DNA of 5,004 nucleotides. Origin: Candidatus Aerophobota bacterium. GTDB lineage: Bacteria; Chlamydiota; Chlamydiia; Chlamydiales; GCA-2402025. How positions within the stretch are numbered: position 1 is the first letter of the stretch; the number at the start of each line of letters is the position of its first letter. The notes below the pieces were generated by a model. It was given only the letters and a program-made list of their open reading frames with translations. It did not search any database and was not told the DNA's origin. The DNA lies in the NCBI GenBank assembly GCA_002402025.1, contig NVUU01000024.1:11208-16211 (forward strand). Reading direction: 5' to 3'. Positions 1-5,004 of the stretch are shown one piece after another. The translations under genes and the position numbers were made by a program.

Positions 1-113
1 CCAAGGCCTCTATTCCAAGGAATCAGAAATTTTCTTTTCTTTTTGAGGATGCATGTTTTTAAAAGAGTATCAAGAGGGTTCGGTAGAATTTTTTTTACAA
101 GAGACTTAAACAT
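1..113 (-). CDS. Partial GT9-like glycosyltransferase, N-terminus only
   Basis: An open frame starts at the ATG whose complement lies at 111-113 and stays open to the left edge, giving 37 complete codons and the start of a Gly codon. The product begins MFKSLVKKILPNPLD and ends in FLIPWNRGLG. The pattern of a hydrophobic strand followed by an N-R-G-L-G loop resembles the first strand and nucleotide-sugar loop of glycosyltransferase family 9 (heptosyltransferase-type) proteins; that assignment is inference from a short stretch. A lysine-rich segment (KKKRK, residues 24-28) precedes the strand. The start overlaps the end of the upstream waaF-like gene by 8 bases in another frame (CATGTTTAAG reads as stop for one and ATG for the other). 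Translational coupling is therefore likely, which fits the absence of a good Shine-Dalgarno. The rest of the gene lies outside the window, so substrate and length are unknown. Confidence 0.6.
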   Translation of the reverse strand, partial: MFKSLVKKILPNPLDTLLKTCILKKKRKFLIPWNRGL

Positions 114-1161
114 GGCTTTTTTGTTTTATGGTTTGAAGGAGTCTTTCAAACACTTCGTCCGTTTGGATTCTTGTCATGCAGCGAAAATCAATCGGACACA
201 CTCTCTTATAGCATGGAGAACACTCTACATCTTTTTTAAGAATGTTTTTTTGCAAGAAAGGTCCTGTAGCTATATCGTTTGTAGAACCAAACAAAGCAAG
301 AAGCGGCACTCCTAGTGCATCTGCTATATGCATCGGCCCGCTATCGTTTGTTAAAAAACTATCGCACGCTTGGATAAGAGACATTAGCTCTCTTAATGTC
401 GTGAGCCCTGCAAAGTTCACAACTCTTGAGGGAAGATTCTTTGTGATTTTCTTCACAAGCTCTGCCCCATTATGATCTCCAAAGAAGATCACTCTGACTT
501 TTTCATCATAGTCTAGGAGTCTTAACGCTAAATCTCTAAAACGTTCAGGAAGCCAGCATTTGGCGCTGCCGTAGGCAGCTCCAGGGTTGATCCCAATGAT
601 GGTATGATCATCTGTAATGTTGAATCTCTTCAGCAAGGATTTTGTAGCGAGCTTTTCTTCTTCTGTCACAACAAGCCTTGGAAGAGTATCCGATGGTTCA
701 ATTCCAAGAGGTCTCAATAACTGTTTATATGTCAGCACAAGGTGCTGCGTCTGTTTGTTTTCAGAAAAATCCATTCTATGAGTGAGAAGAGAGCTTCTAA
801 AATGCCCTGTATACCCGAGCCTATATGGGATGTCCGCCTGCCAGACCCACCAAGCAGAAGAAAGAGAGTTTGTAAGAAGAATCCCAAGATCATACTTCCC
901 AGTATGAAGCTTTCTAATAATATTTCTATTTTGCAACCTTCTAACAGATGTCGAAAGTTTCTTAAATGTAAAAAGTTCGTCGATGAGAGGATCGTGCTTC
1001 AAAATCTCTGAGATGGGAGATTTGCACATCACGGTGAGTTCTGAATCGGGATATCTTGTTTTAATATCCTCTATAACGGGAGTTGCCATCACGAGGTCTC
1101 CGACCCAGTTTGGCATGCGTAGAAGAATTTTTTTTGGTTCTAATGCACCTAAATCTTTCAT
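106..1161 (-). CDS. waaF: ADP-heptose:LPS heptosyltransferase II-like (GT9)
   Basis: Family members transfer a heptose from ADP-heptose to the growing LPS inner core on the cytoplasmic face of the inner membrane. From the ATG at 1161 the product is 351 aa, the usual WaaF size. Visible motifs are the N-terminal MPNWVGDLVMATP (about residues 16-28, with the Asp of the WVGD loop), NPGAAYGSAKCW (about 192-203, start of the C-terminal Rossmann half), TNDSGPMHIA (about 271-280, nucleotide-sugar binding) and the Cys-rich CSPCYKRVCPIDFRCM (about 314-329), characteristic of the WaaF subgroup. The frame extends to a TTG at 1191, adding ten residues. I prefer the ATG because a candidate promoter would place the transcript start near the TTG and because family members begin close to the first strand; no start has a convincing Shine-Dalgarno. 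The 3' end overlaps the next glycosyltransferase-like gene. Acceptor and sugar could differ from heptose, particularly if the host is a chlamydia. Confidence 0.87.
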   Translation of the reverse strand: MKDLGALEPKKILLRMPNWVGDLVMATPVIEDIKTRYPDSELTVMCKSPISEILKHDPLIDELFTFKKLSTSVRRLQNRNIIRKLHTGKYDLGILLTNSLSSAWWVWQADIPYRLGYTGHFRSSLLTHRMDFSENKQTQHLVLTYKQLLRPLGIEPSDTLPRLVVTEEEKLATKSLLKRFNITDDHTIIGINPGAAYGSAKCWLPERFRDLALRLLDYDEKVRVIFFGDHNGAELVKKITKNLPSRVVNFAGLTTLRELMSLIQACDSFLTNDSGPMHIADALGVPLLALFGSTNDIATGPFLQKNILKKDVECSPCYKRVCPIDFRCMTRIQTDEVFERLLQTIKQKSHV

Positions 1162-1195
1162 TGCCTGCGCCACTTTTATTGCAAGAAGCAAGTCT

Positions 1196-1224
1196 ACAAT
1201 AGAGATTGATTATCTGATAGGCAA
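1196..1224 (-). promoter_or_regulatory. Candidate sigma70-type promoter for waaF-like gene
   Basis: On the minus strand TTGCCT (complement at 1219-1224) is followed after exactly 17 bases by TATTGT (complement at 1196-1201). Each hexamer matches the consensus at four of six positions. It lies just downstream of the terminator of the preceding gene, where a new promoter would be needed. Transcription would begin near 1190, giving a leader of about 30 bases to the ATG at 1161. Matches of this quality also occur by chance in AT-rich DNA. Confidence 0.3.
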
Positions 1225-1235
1225 AATCCAGCAAG

Positions 1236-1269
1236 AAAAAAGCCTACGCAAAATCTGCGTAGGCTTTTA
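1236..1269 (-). terminator. Strong Rho-independent terminator after the orphan gene
   Basis: A perfect 10-bp stem, AGCCTACGCA (1241-1250) with TGCGTAGGCT (1256-1265), closes a five-base loop. It is flanked by A5 on the left (1236-1240) and T4 on the right (1266-1269), which can extend the pairing to 14 bp. Read on the minus strand, the hairpin is followed by a run of six T (TTTTTTCTTGC), a classical intrinsic terminator. It starts 25 bases past the stop codon of the 294-aa gene. On the plus strand the T run is shorter, so any activity there should be weaker. It separates the orphan gene from the glycosyltransferase pair as transcription units. Confidence 0.9.
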
Positions 1270-1293
1270 ATTACTTCTTAAGCTGTTTACTGG

Positions 1294-2178
1294 CTACCCA
1301 AACACTCTATGGAAAATAGGAGTGCAGGCATTTTGTATCGGCTGAATCACATTTGTTCTTATGCTTGCACTTATAGGCCTTGCAGCTCTTTCAAGAGATC
1401 TAAATTGTCTTTGTACAAAACGTACAACTGGTCTGATGAATACTCTATAAATCTCTGTGCAGATGCGTATGATTTTATCCATAGGATCTTCGTTAAGGTA
1501 TAAATTATCAACGCCTGTATCAGAGAGTTTAACATCTTGAATTAACTCTTGCTCTGTTGTACCGAAACTTACATACTTATTCACAAGACATGCTGCCTTA
1601 TCATCAAGACACTTAATCATGTCTAGAGTCAGTTCGCCATATTTTTCATCCTGTGTGTGTAATGAAACCTTTTGAGTAATTGCTGGAATTTCAATAGCAA
1701 ACCCTGAAGATGGCAGATTACATGTACATTTTGATTTAGAAACTTCATACTCTCTGCCTTTAATCGTAATTTTTGCATTCTCAAGATAACCATCTGAAAC
1801 ATTAAAAATATTTCTAACACTCTCTTCTTCGAAAACATGCAAGTTTCCCGTCTTTAAGAATCCATCTTCCTCTACGGCCTTATCCCAGATGCGTTTCATT
1901 GCAGCTTTCTCGCCGCCTCTCAAAGAATTTAGGTACTCTACCTTTTCGAGTGAACCATCTTCTTTTAACCAGTTTGGTCTTTCTTCAAGTGTTGCGATTC
2001 TTGAAAAAACACTCTGAATGAACATAACCCTTGCTTTTTCTCCTGCAGTGCAAGAACTAATTAAAACAAAAGGATGTGCTACTACCTCATCTTCTGGTTT
2101 AACGAGATCTTGTGTACAAGTATCAAACGGGCGGAACTTCGGCCCAAACACATCCACTTTAAAATTCGCAGTACTCAT
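1294..2178 (-). CDS. Orphan hypothetical protein, 294 aa, with Arg-rich amphipathic C-terminus
   Basis: I do not recognise this protein. The frame is open for 294 codons from an ATG with a good Shine-Dalgarno to a TAG followed by a strong terminator, so it is very likely a real monocistronic gene. There is no N-terminal signal peptide and no clear transmembrane segment. The N-terminus (MSTANFKVDVFG) is short and polar. The middle (about 45-135) is charged and probably largely helical; about 136-225 looks more strand-like, with a Cys pair at C151/C153 and further cysteines at 190 and 197. The C-terminal part (about 234-294) changes character. Arginines at 238, 245, 249, 253, 257, 260, 264 and 267 fall mostly every three or four residues among hydrophobic ones, predicting a cationic amphipathic helix, bent at Pro250. 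This could bind a membrane surface, nucleic acid or an acidic partner. A secreted effector role is possible in an intracellular bacterium but is speculation. Confidence 0.8.
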   Translation of the reverse strand: MSTANFKVDVFGPKFRPFDTCTQDLVKPEDEVVAHPFVLISSCTAGEKARVMFIQSVFSRIATLEERPNWLKEDGSLEKVEYLNSLRGGEKAAMKRIWDKAVEEDGFLKTGNLHVFEEESVRNIFNVSDGYLENAKITIKGREYEVSKSKCTCNLPSSGFAIEIPAITQKVSLHTQDEKYGELTLDMIKCLDDKAACLVNKYVSFGTTEQELIQDVKLSDTGVDNLYLNEDPMDKIIRICTEIYRVFIRPVVRFVQRQFRSLERAARPISASIRTNVIQPIQNACTPIFHRVFG

Positions 2179-2187
2179 ATATATAAA

Positions 2188-2194
2188 CCCTTCT
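2188..2194 (-). promoter_or_regulatory. Shine-Dalgarno site of the orphan gene
   Basis: The minus strand reads AGAAGGG, nine bases before the ATG at 2178. This is the best ribosome binding site among the minus-strand genes here and fixes the start of the 294-aa protein. Confidence 0.7.
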
Positions 2195-2218
2195 TTATTT
2201 TTCGATATTTAAAGAAGT

Positions 2219-2247
2219 ATAATACTCAAACAAAACTAAAAAATCAA
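2219..2247 (-). promoter_or_regulatory. Candidate promoter for the orphan gene
   Basis: The minus strand carries TTGATT (complement at 2242-2247), a 17-base spacer and TATTAT (complement at 2219-2224). The -35 matches consensus at four positions and the -10 at five, with optimal spacing. Transcription would start near 2212, giving a leader of about 33 bases that includes the Shine-Dalgarno. The spacer is T-rich. The -10 overlaps a perfect TATAAT on the opposite strand (2218-2223). Confidence 0.45.
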
Positions 2248-2330
2248 CTTTCAAACAATTAATTATAGGCTAAATAATATTTATTATAAAAAAGCCAGAA
2301 TAAAAAAATCCACGACACAATCTACCCCTG

Positions 2331-2336
2331 TATGAT
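2331..2336 (+). promoter_or_regulatory. Possible -10 element for ruvC
   Basis: TATGAT matches the -10 consensus at five of six positions, 12 bases before the ruvC ATG. No good -35 is seen at the expected distance (2308-2313 reads ATCCAC). A start from here would leave only about six bases of leader and no useful Shine-Dalgarno; the AGGG at 2343-2346 is only two bases from the ATG. Other AT-rich hexamers upstream (TATAAT at 2218-2223, TATTAT at 2282-2287) could serve instead with longer leaders. Confidence 0.2.
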
Positions 2337-2348
2337 AAGTATAGGGCC

Positions 2349-2870
2349 ATGAAGAAAAAGGCTCACATCATCCTCGGAATAGATCCTGGAACAAGGATCA
2401 CAGGCTACGGCATCATTAAACTTGATGGCGGGGTGATCTCTCCTATTGATTTTGGCTGTATAAAGCCTCCTCCAAAGTACGATCTACAGCAAAGGTATTT
2501 AATTATTTTTGAAGGTGTAGAAGAGCTCATACAAAAGTATCAACCAGATTCTCTTGCTGTAGAAACACAGTTCATGCAAAAAAATGCCCAAAGTGCCTTT
2601 AAAATCGGCATGGCAAGAGCTTCTGCGACACTTGCCGCTTCAAAAAAAGGGATCACCGTCCATGAATACGCCCCAAGGAAAGCAAAGCTTGCTGTTGTAG
2701 GCACTGGTTCTGCATCGAAAGAGCAGGTACAGAGAATGATGCAAAAGCTCCTAGGCCTCAAAGAAATCATTAAACCACAGGATGCCGCAGACGCGCTCGC
2801 TCTTGCGTTTTGCCATGCGCATCAAATCCAGTTTGAGCAAAGAATAAAAGGAAAAAACGCAAATGTATGA
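2349..2870 (+). CDS. ruvC: Holliday junction endonuclease RuvC
   Basis: RuvC is the dimeric, Mg-dependent nuclease that cuts four-way junctions symmetrically at the end of homologous recombination, working with RuvAB. The product is 173 aa, the same size as E. coli RuvC. It shows the N-terminal IDPGTRITGYGII strand with catalytic Asp12, then VETQF with Glu72. The conserved segment HEYAPRKAKLAVVGTGSASK (about 105-124) follows, and the C-terminal QDAADALALAFCHAH has Asp145 and Asp148. All four acidic catalytic positions (equivalent to D7, E66, D138 and D141 of E. coli) are present, so it should be active. It is the first gene of the plus-strand group and its end overlaps the start of ruvA by 8 bases. 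The ATG is favoured because the conserved first strand begins only a few residues later, although the ribosome site is poor. Confidence 0.97.
   Translation: MKKKAHIILGIDPGTRITGYGIIKLDGGVISPIDFGCIKPPPKYDLQQRYLIIFEGVEELIQKYQPDSLAVETQFMQKNAQSAFKIGMARASATLAASKKGITVHEYAPRKAKLAVVGTGSASKEQVQRMMQKLLGLKEIIKPQDAADALALAFCHAHQIQFEQRIKGKNANV
2848..2852 (+). promoter_or_regulatory. Shine-Dalgarno site of ruvA inside ruvC
   Basis: AAGGA lies ten bases before the ruvA ATG at 2863 and is embedded in the last codons of ruvC. This supports the overlapping start and points to coupled translation of the two junction-processing proteins. Confidence 0.6.
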
Positions 2871-3450
2871 TTATATCAAAGGAACTCTTGTAAAAGTTGA
2901 GCCCACAAATGCAGTAATTGATGCAGGTGGCATCGGCTATAAACTTTTAATCCCATTAAATGTGTACTCTGATGTTTCTTCTATGCTTGGAAAACCTCTT
3001 CTTCTTTACTGCTCTTTTGTTGTAAGAGAAGATTCTCAAAGGCTTTTTGGCTTTCTGAAGGAAAGTTCAAGAGATCTTTTTATCACCTTAAGCGATGTCT
3101 CTGGCATTGGGCCCAAAACAGCTCTTTCTATCCTTGGCCACATGAGCATCGATGAGCTCAAGCTCGCCCTTCACCATGCAGACGCACTATCTCTTGTAAA
3201 AGTACCAGGCATTGGGAAAAAGACCGCAGAAAGGCTCATTCTAGAGCTTCGAGATAAGATCTCAAAACCAAGCCAAGATGGCATGTCTCACCTTGGAAAA
3301 GGAGAAGACCATATGTTCCATGATGCAGTATCTGCTCTTATGCACCTTGGGTACCAAAGAGCTGCTGCTCAAAATGCTGTCAAGAAGGCTTTGGAGAAGA
3401 ACGTCAAGAGCCTTTCAGAGCTCATTTCAAAATCTCTTAAATGCACATAA
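2863..3450 (+). CDS. ruvA: Holliday junction-binding protein RuvA
   Basis: RuvA tetramers hold the Holliday junction in an open square and load the RuvB ATPase rings that drive branch migration. The product is 195 aa, close to the usual 190-205. Domain I (about 1-65, OB fold) starts MYDYIKGTLV and contains VVREDSQRLFGF, where Glu56 and Asp57 correspond to the acidic pin residues at the junction centre. Domain II has two helix-hairpin-helix motifs, VSGIGPKTA (79-87) and VPGIGKKTA (114-122), which bind the DNA backbone. A Ser/Gly-rich linker (about 134-150) leads to domain III (about 152-195), the RuvB-contacting three-helix bundle, with the typical DAVSALMHLGY. The gene overlaps ruvC by 8 bases, so the two are probably co-transcribed. 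ruvB is not in the window; in chlamydiae it is usually encoded elsewhere. Confidence 0.97.
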   Translation: MYDYIKGTLVKVEPTNAVIDAGGIGYKLLIPLNVYSDVSSMLGKPLLLYCSFVVREDSQRLFGFLKESSRDLFITLSDVSGIGPKTALSILGHMSIDELKLALHHADALSLVKVPGIGKKTAERLILELRDKISKPSQDGMSHLGKGEDHMFHDAVSALMHLGYQRAAAQNAVKKALEKNVKSLSELISKSLKCT

Positions 3451-3472
3451 ACCCTCTTTGGTAAAAAAGATT

Positions 3473-3492
3473 TTTAACAGCCATTTGTTAAA
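3473..3492 (+). repeat. Short inverted repeat between ruvA and mnmE
   Basis: TTTAACA (3473-3479) and TGTTAAA (3486-3492) are perfect inverted copies around a six-base spacer GCCATT. The arms are AT-rich and no T run follows, so it is a poor terminator. The right arm overlaps the -35 of the candidate mnmE promoter, a position suitable for an operator. It may also be chance. Confidence 0.4.
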
Positions 3493-3513
3493 CAAGGATA
3501 GTTCTAGTAAGAT
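3485..3513 (+). promoter_or_regulatory. Candidate promoter for mnmE
   Basis: TTGTTA (3485-3490), a 17-base spacer and TAAGAT (3508-3513) match the consensus hexamers at four positions each with optimal spacing. It sits in the 109-bp gap after ruvA and would give a leader of about 40 bases. Without a terminator after ruvA, mnmE could also be read from the ruvC promoter. Confidence 0.3.
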
Positions 3514-3559
3514 CGCCTGTTTTTTGGTAAACTGTTTCAAAAAATGGCCAGAAAAAACC

Positions 3560-4936
3560 ATGGAATTCGTTCATAAATCCTACGAGAAAGGCAAAACCAT
3601 TGCCGCTATCGCCACTCCCCCAGGAGATGGAGGGATTTCGATTATCCGGATCTCTGGAGACCTCGCTCTTTCCATTGCAAACAAAGTCTTTTCAAAAGAC
3701 GTAAAATCTTTTGCAACGCATACAGCCCACCTTGGTAATATCATAAGCGAGCATGGAGAGAAGATCGATAGCGCTCTTTGTCTTGTAATGATAGCTCCCA
3801 ACTCCTTCACAGGGGAAAACACCGTAGAGATGCAGTGCCACGGCGGCAAACTTGTAACCCAAGCTGTATTAAACGCCATCTTTGCAGCAGGAGCAGAACC
3901 TGCTCTCCCTGGAGAGTTCACCTACAAAGCTTTCATAAACGGCAAAATCGATTTAACAAAAGCAGAAGCCATACAAGAACTGATTGCTGCAAAAAACGAA
4001 AGAGCTCTTAAAAGCGCGAAAAGACATCTCGATGGTGCTCTGCACAACGAAATCGTAAAACTCCAAAAAAAGCTCGTTGAGATCGCAGCAATCTTTGAGG
4101 CATGGGTAGATTACCCGGAAGAAGGACTTGAGTTTGCAAGCTATGATGACATTTTAGAAGATCTGCAAAAGATCGAAAGGATCATGCAGCTTCTGCATGC
4201 AAGTTATCATGAGGGGAAAATCCTAAAAGATGGCTTGAGATTGTGCTTACTCGGCGCACCAAACGTTGGAAAATCTTCTCTTTTAAACGCTCTTAGCAAA
4301 AAAGAGAGTGCGATTGTAACAAGCATTGCTGGTACAACAAGAGATGTCATCGAAGAAGAACTTATGATCGGCACGTTAAGTGTTATTTTAAGCGATACAG
4401 CTGGGATAAGAGCTACTGACGAAATCATCGAGAAAGAAGGTATTAAACGCTCCTTTAGTGCGTCAGAAGATGCAGATCTTATTCTGTATCTTATTGATGC
4501 AAACATCGGCGCCACAAAAGAAGATATTTCCCTTCTTGAAAAACTAGACAAAGGAAAGACGCTTGTTGTTTGGAATAAATGCGATGTTCATGCTCCTGTA
4601 AACACTATTGAGCATCCACATCAAGTGCAGATCTCTGCTAAGAAAAAAGTGAATCTTGAAAATTTGGTAAAAGAGATCGAAAAGATCTGCTCTCTTGAAA
4701 AACTTGAAGAACATAAAGAATCTATCACTCTAACATCTGAGCGCCACTATAAAGCGCTCATGCAGGCAAAAACATGCGTTTTTGCAGCTGTAGACGGCCT
4801 TAAGAAAGATCTTTCTCCAGAGCTTCTCTGTATCGAGATAAAAGAAGCTTTAAAACACCTTGGAACAATCATCGGCTTTAATATTACAGAAGATATTCTA
4901 AGCTCGATCTTTTCTAAATTCTGCGTTGGAAAGTAA
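3560..4936 (+). CDS. mnmE: tRNA uridine-5-carboxymethylaminomethyl modification GTPase MnmE
   Basis: MnmE (TrmE/ThdF) works with MnmG to install the (carboxymethyl)aminomethyl group at C5 of wobble uridine 34 in certain tRNAs, using a tetrahydrofolate one-carbon unit and GTP hydrolysis. From the ATG at 3560 the product is 458 aa, the family's normal size. The N-terminal folate-binding domain starts at TIAAIATPPGDGGISIIRIS (13-32) and includes MQCHGG and PGEFTYKAFINGKIDLTKAE. The inserted G domain carries G1 GAPNVGKS (232-239), G2 GTTRD (258-262), G3 DTAG (279-282), G4 NKCD (339-342) and G5 SAK (359-361). The C-terminus is FCVGK with the catalytic-type Cys455. All key residues are intact. The frame runs upstream into ruvA as far as 3278, but that part is a shadow, since conserved sequence begins only after 3560. 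No clear Shine-Dalgarno precedes this ATG. Probable nth follows after one base. Confidence 0.97.
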   Translation: MEFVHKSYEKGKTIAAIATPPGDGGISIIRISGDLALSIANKVFSKDVKSFATHTAHLGNIISEHGEKIDSALCLVMIAPNSFTGENTVEMQCHGGKLVTQAVLNAIFAAGAEPALPGEFTYKAFINGKIDLTKAEAIQELIAAKNERALKSAKRHLDGALHNEIVKLQKKLVEIAAIFEAWVDYPEEGLEFASYDDILEDLQKIERIMQLLHASYHEGKILKDGLRLCLLGAPNVGKSSLLNALSKKESAIVTSIAGTTRDVIEEELMIGTLSVILSDTAGIRATDEIIEKEGIKRSFSASEDADLILYLIDANIGATKEDISLLEKLDKGKTLVVWNKCDVHAPVNTIEHPHQVQISAKKKVNLENLVKEIEKICSLEKLEEHKESITLTSERHYKALMQAKTCVFAAVDGLKKDLSPELLCIEIKEALKHLGTIIGFNITEDILSSIFSKFCVGK

Positions 4937-4937
4937 T

Positions 4938-5004
4938 ATGCGAAAACAAGAACGTATAGAGATTGTAAAGCGGCATCTTGATCACTTTTGCAAAAAGCCA
5001 AAGA
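4938..5004 (+). CDS. nth: Probable endonuclease III (nth), N-terminus only
   Basis: An ATG one base after the mnmE stop opens a frame that continues to the window end: 22 codons starting MRKQERIEIVKRHLDHF. The charged N-terminal helix beginning M-(K/R)-K-x-x-R-x-x-x-I and heading toward a proline is typical of endonuclease III, a helix-hairpin-helix DNA glycosylase/AP lyase with a 4Fe-4S cluster that excises oxidised pyrimidines. The diagnostic parts (HhH, catalytic Lys and Asp, Cys cluster) are outside the window. The assignment therefore rests on this short match and on my memory that nth adjoins mnmE in Chlamydia. GGAAAG in the last mnmE codons may act as ribosome site. The tight spacing implies co-transcription with mnmE. 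Confidence 0.6.
   Translation, partial: MRKQERIEIVKRHLDHFCKKPK

Noticed and set aside
43..1270. Several plus-strand open frames of 77-95 codons across the heptosyltransferase gene
   Set aside because: They lie antisense to a gene with clear family motifs, have low-complexity or Cys/Arg-rich translations and no convincing ribosome sites.
1629..1838. A 69-codon minus-strand frame within the orphan gene
   Set aside because: It is out of frame inside a longer open frame with a good start and terminator, and its Met/Leu/Lys-rich translation looks like a frame shadow rather than evidence of a frameshift.
2271..2283. AT-only palindrome TAAATA-A-TATTTA in the intergenic region
   Set aside because: A 13-base AT-only palindrome is expected by chance in such AT-rich DNA, and no second copy was seen in the window.
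3457..3531. Direct repeat TTTGGTAAA at 3457-3465 and 3523-3531
   Set aside because: It is nine bases long, without conserved flanks, and too short to mark an insertion or attachment site.
3278..3559. Long upstream extension of the mnmE frame into ruvA
   Set aside because: It overlaps the conserved C-terminal domain of ruvA in another frame, and its translation has no MnmE-like sequence before residue M at 3560. It is simply an open shadow frame.
1..5004. Search by eye for CRISPR arrays, tRNAs, transposase genes, toxin-antitoxin pairs or defence genes
   Set aside because: No regularly spaced repeats, no cloverleaf with a TTC-purine arm, and no motifs of such proteins were seen. The window is occupied almost entirely by the genes listed.

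Overview
The window looks like part of a bacterial chromosome of moderate to low GC, most plausibly from the phylum Chlamydiae and probably an environmental 'Chlamydia-like' lineage. The case is inferential. The ruvC-ruvA pair and an mnmE followed at once by a probable nth are both arrangements I remember from Chlamydia genomes. The RuvC and MnmE sequences also read as chlamydial, and an unrecognised non-secreted orphan protein sits between housekeeping genes. No 16S rRNA or other definitive marker is present.

Left half (1-2178, minus strand). Reading leftwards from 2178, the first gene encodes an orphan protein of 294 residues. It has its own promoter-like sequence and a clear Shine-Dalgarno site, and it is closed by a strong intrinsic terminator (1236-1269). 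Next comes a glycosyltransferase family 9 protein of the ADP-heptose:LPS heptosyltransferase II type (waaF-like, stop at 106). Its stop region overlaps by 8 bases the start of a further gene that runs off the left edge. Those visible 37 codons look like the N-terminus of a second GT9-like protein. The two glycosyltransferase genes probably form an envelope-polysaccharide/LPS operon.

Middle (2179-2348). This is an AT-rich divergent intergenic region of 170 bp carrying promoter-like elements for both directions, including a nearly symmetric -10 hexamer.

Right half (2349-5004, plus strand). ruvC (Holliday junction endonuclease) and ruvA (junction-binding subunit of the RuvAB branch migration motor) overlap by 8 bases. 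After a 109-bp spacer with an inverted repeat and a promoter-like sequence comes mnmE, the GTPase of tRNA wobble-uridine modification, complete with all G motifs and the C-terminal FCVGK. One base after mnmE an ORF begins that is probably nth (endonuclease III) and is cut by the window end. ruvB is not present.

I found no CRISPR array, tRNA, rRNA, transposon or obvious defence system. The least explained items are the orphan protein with its arginine-striped C-terminal helix and the paired GT9-type genes in a presumed chlamydial background.
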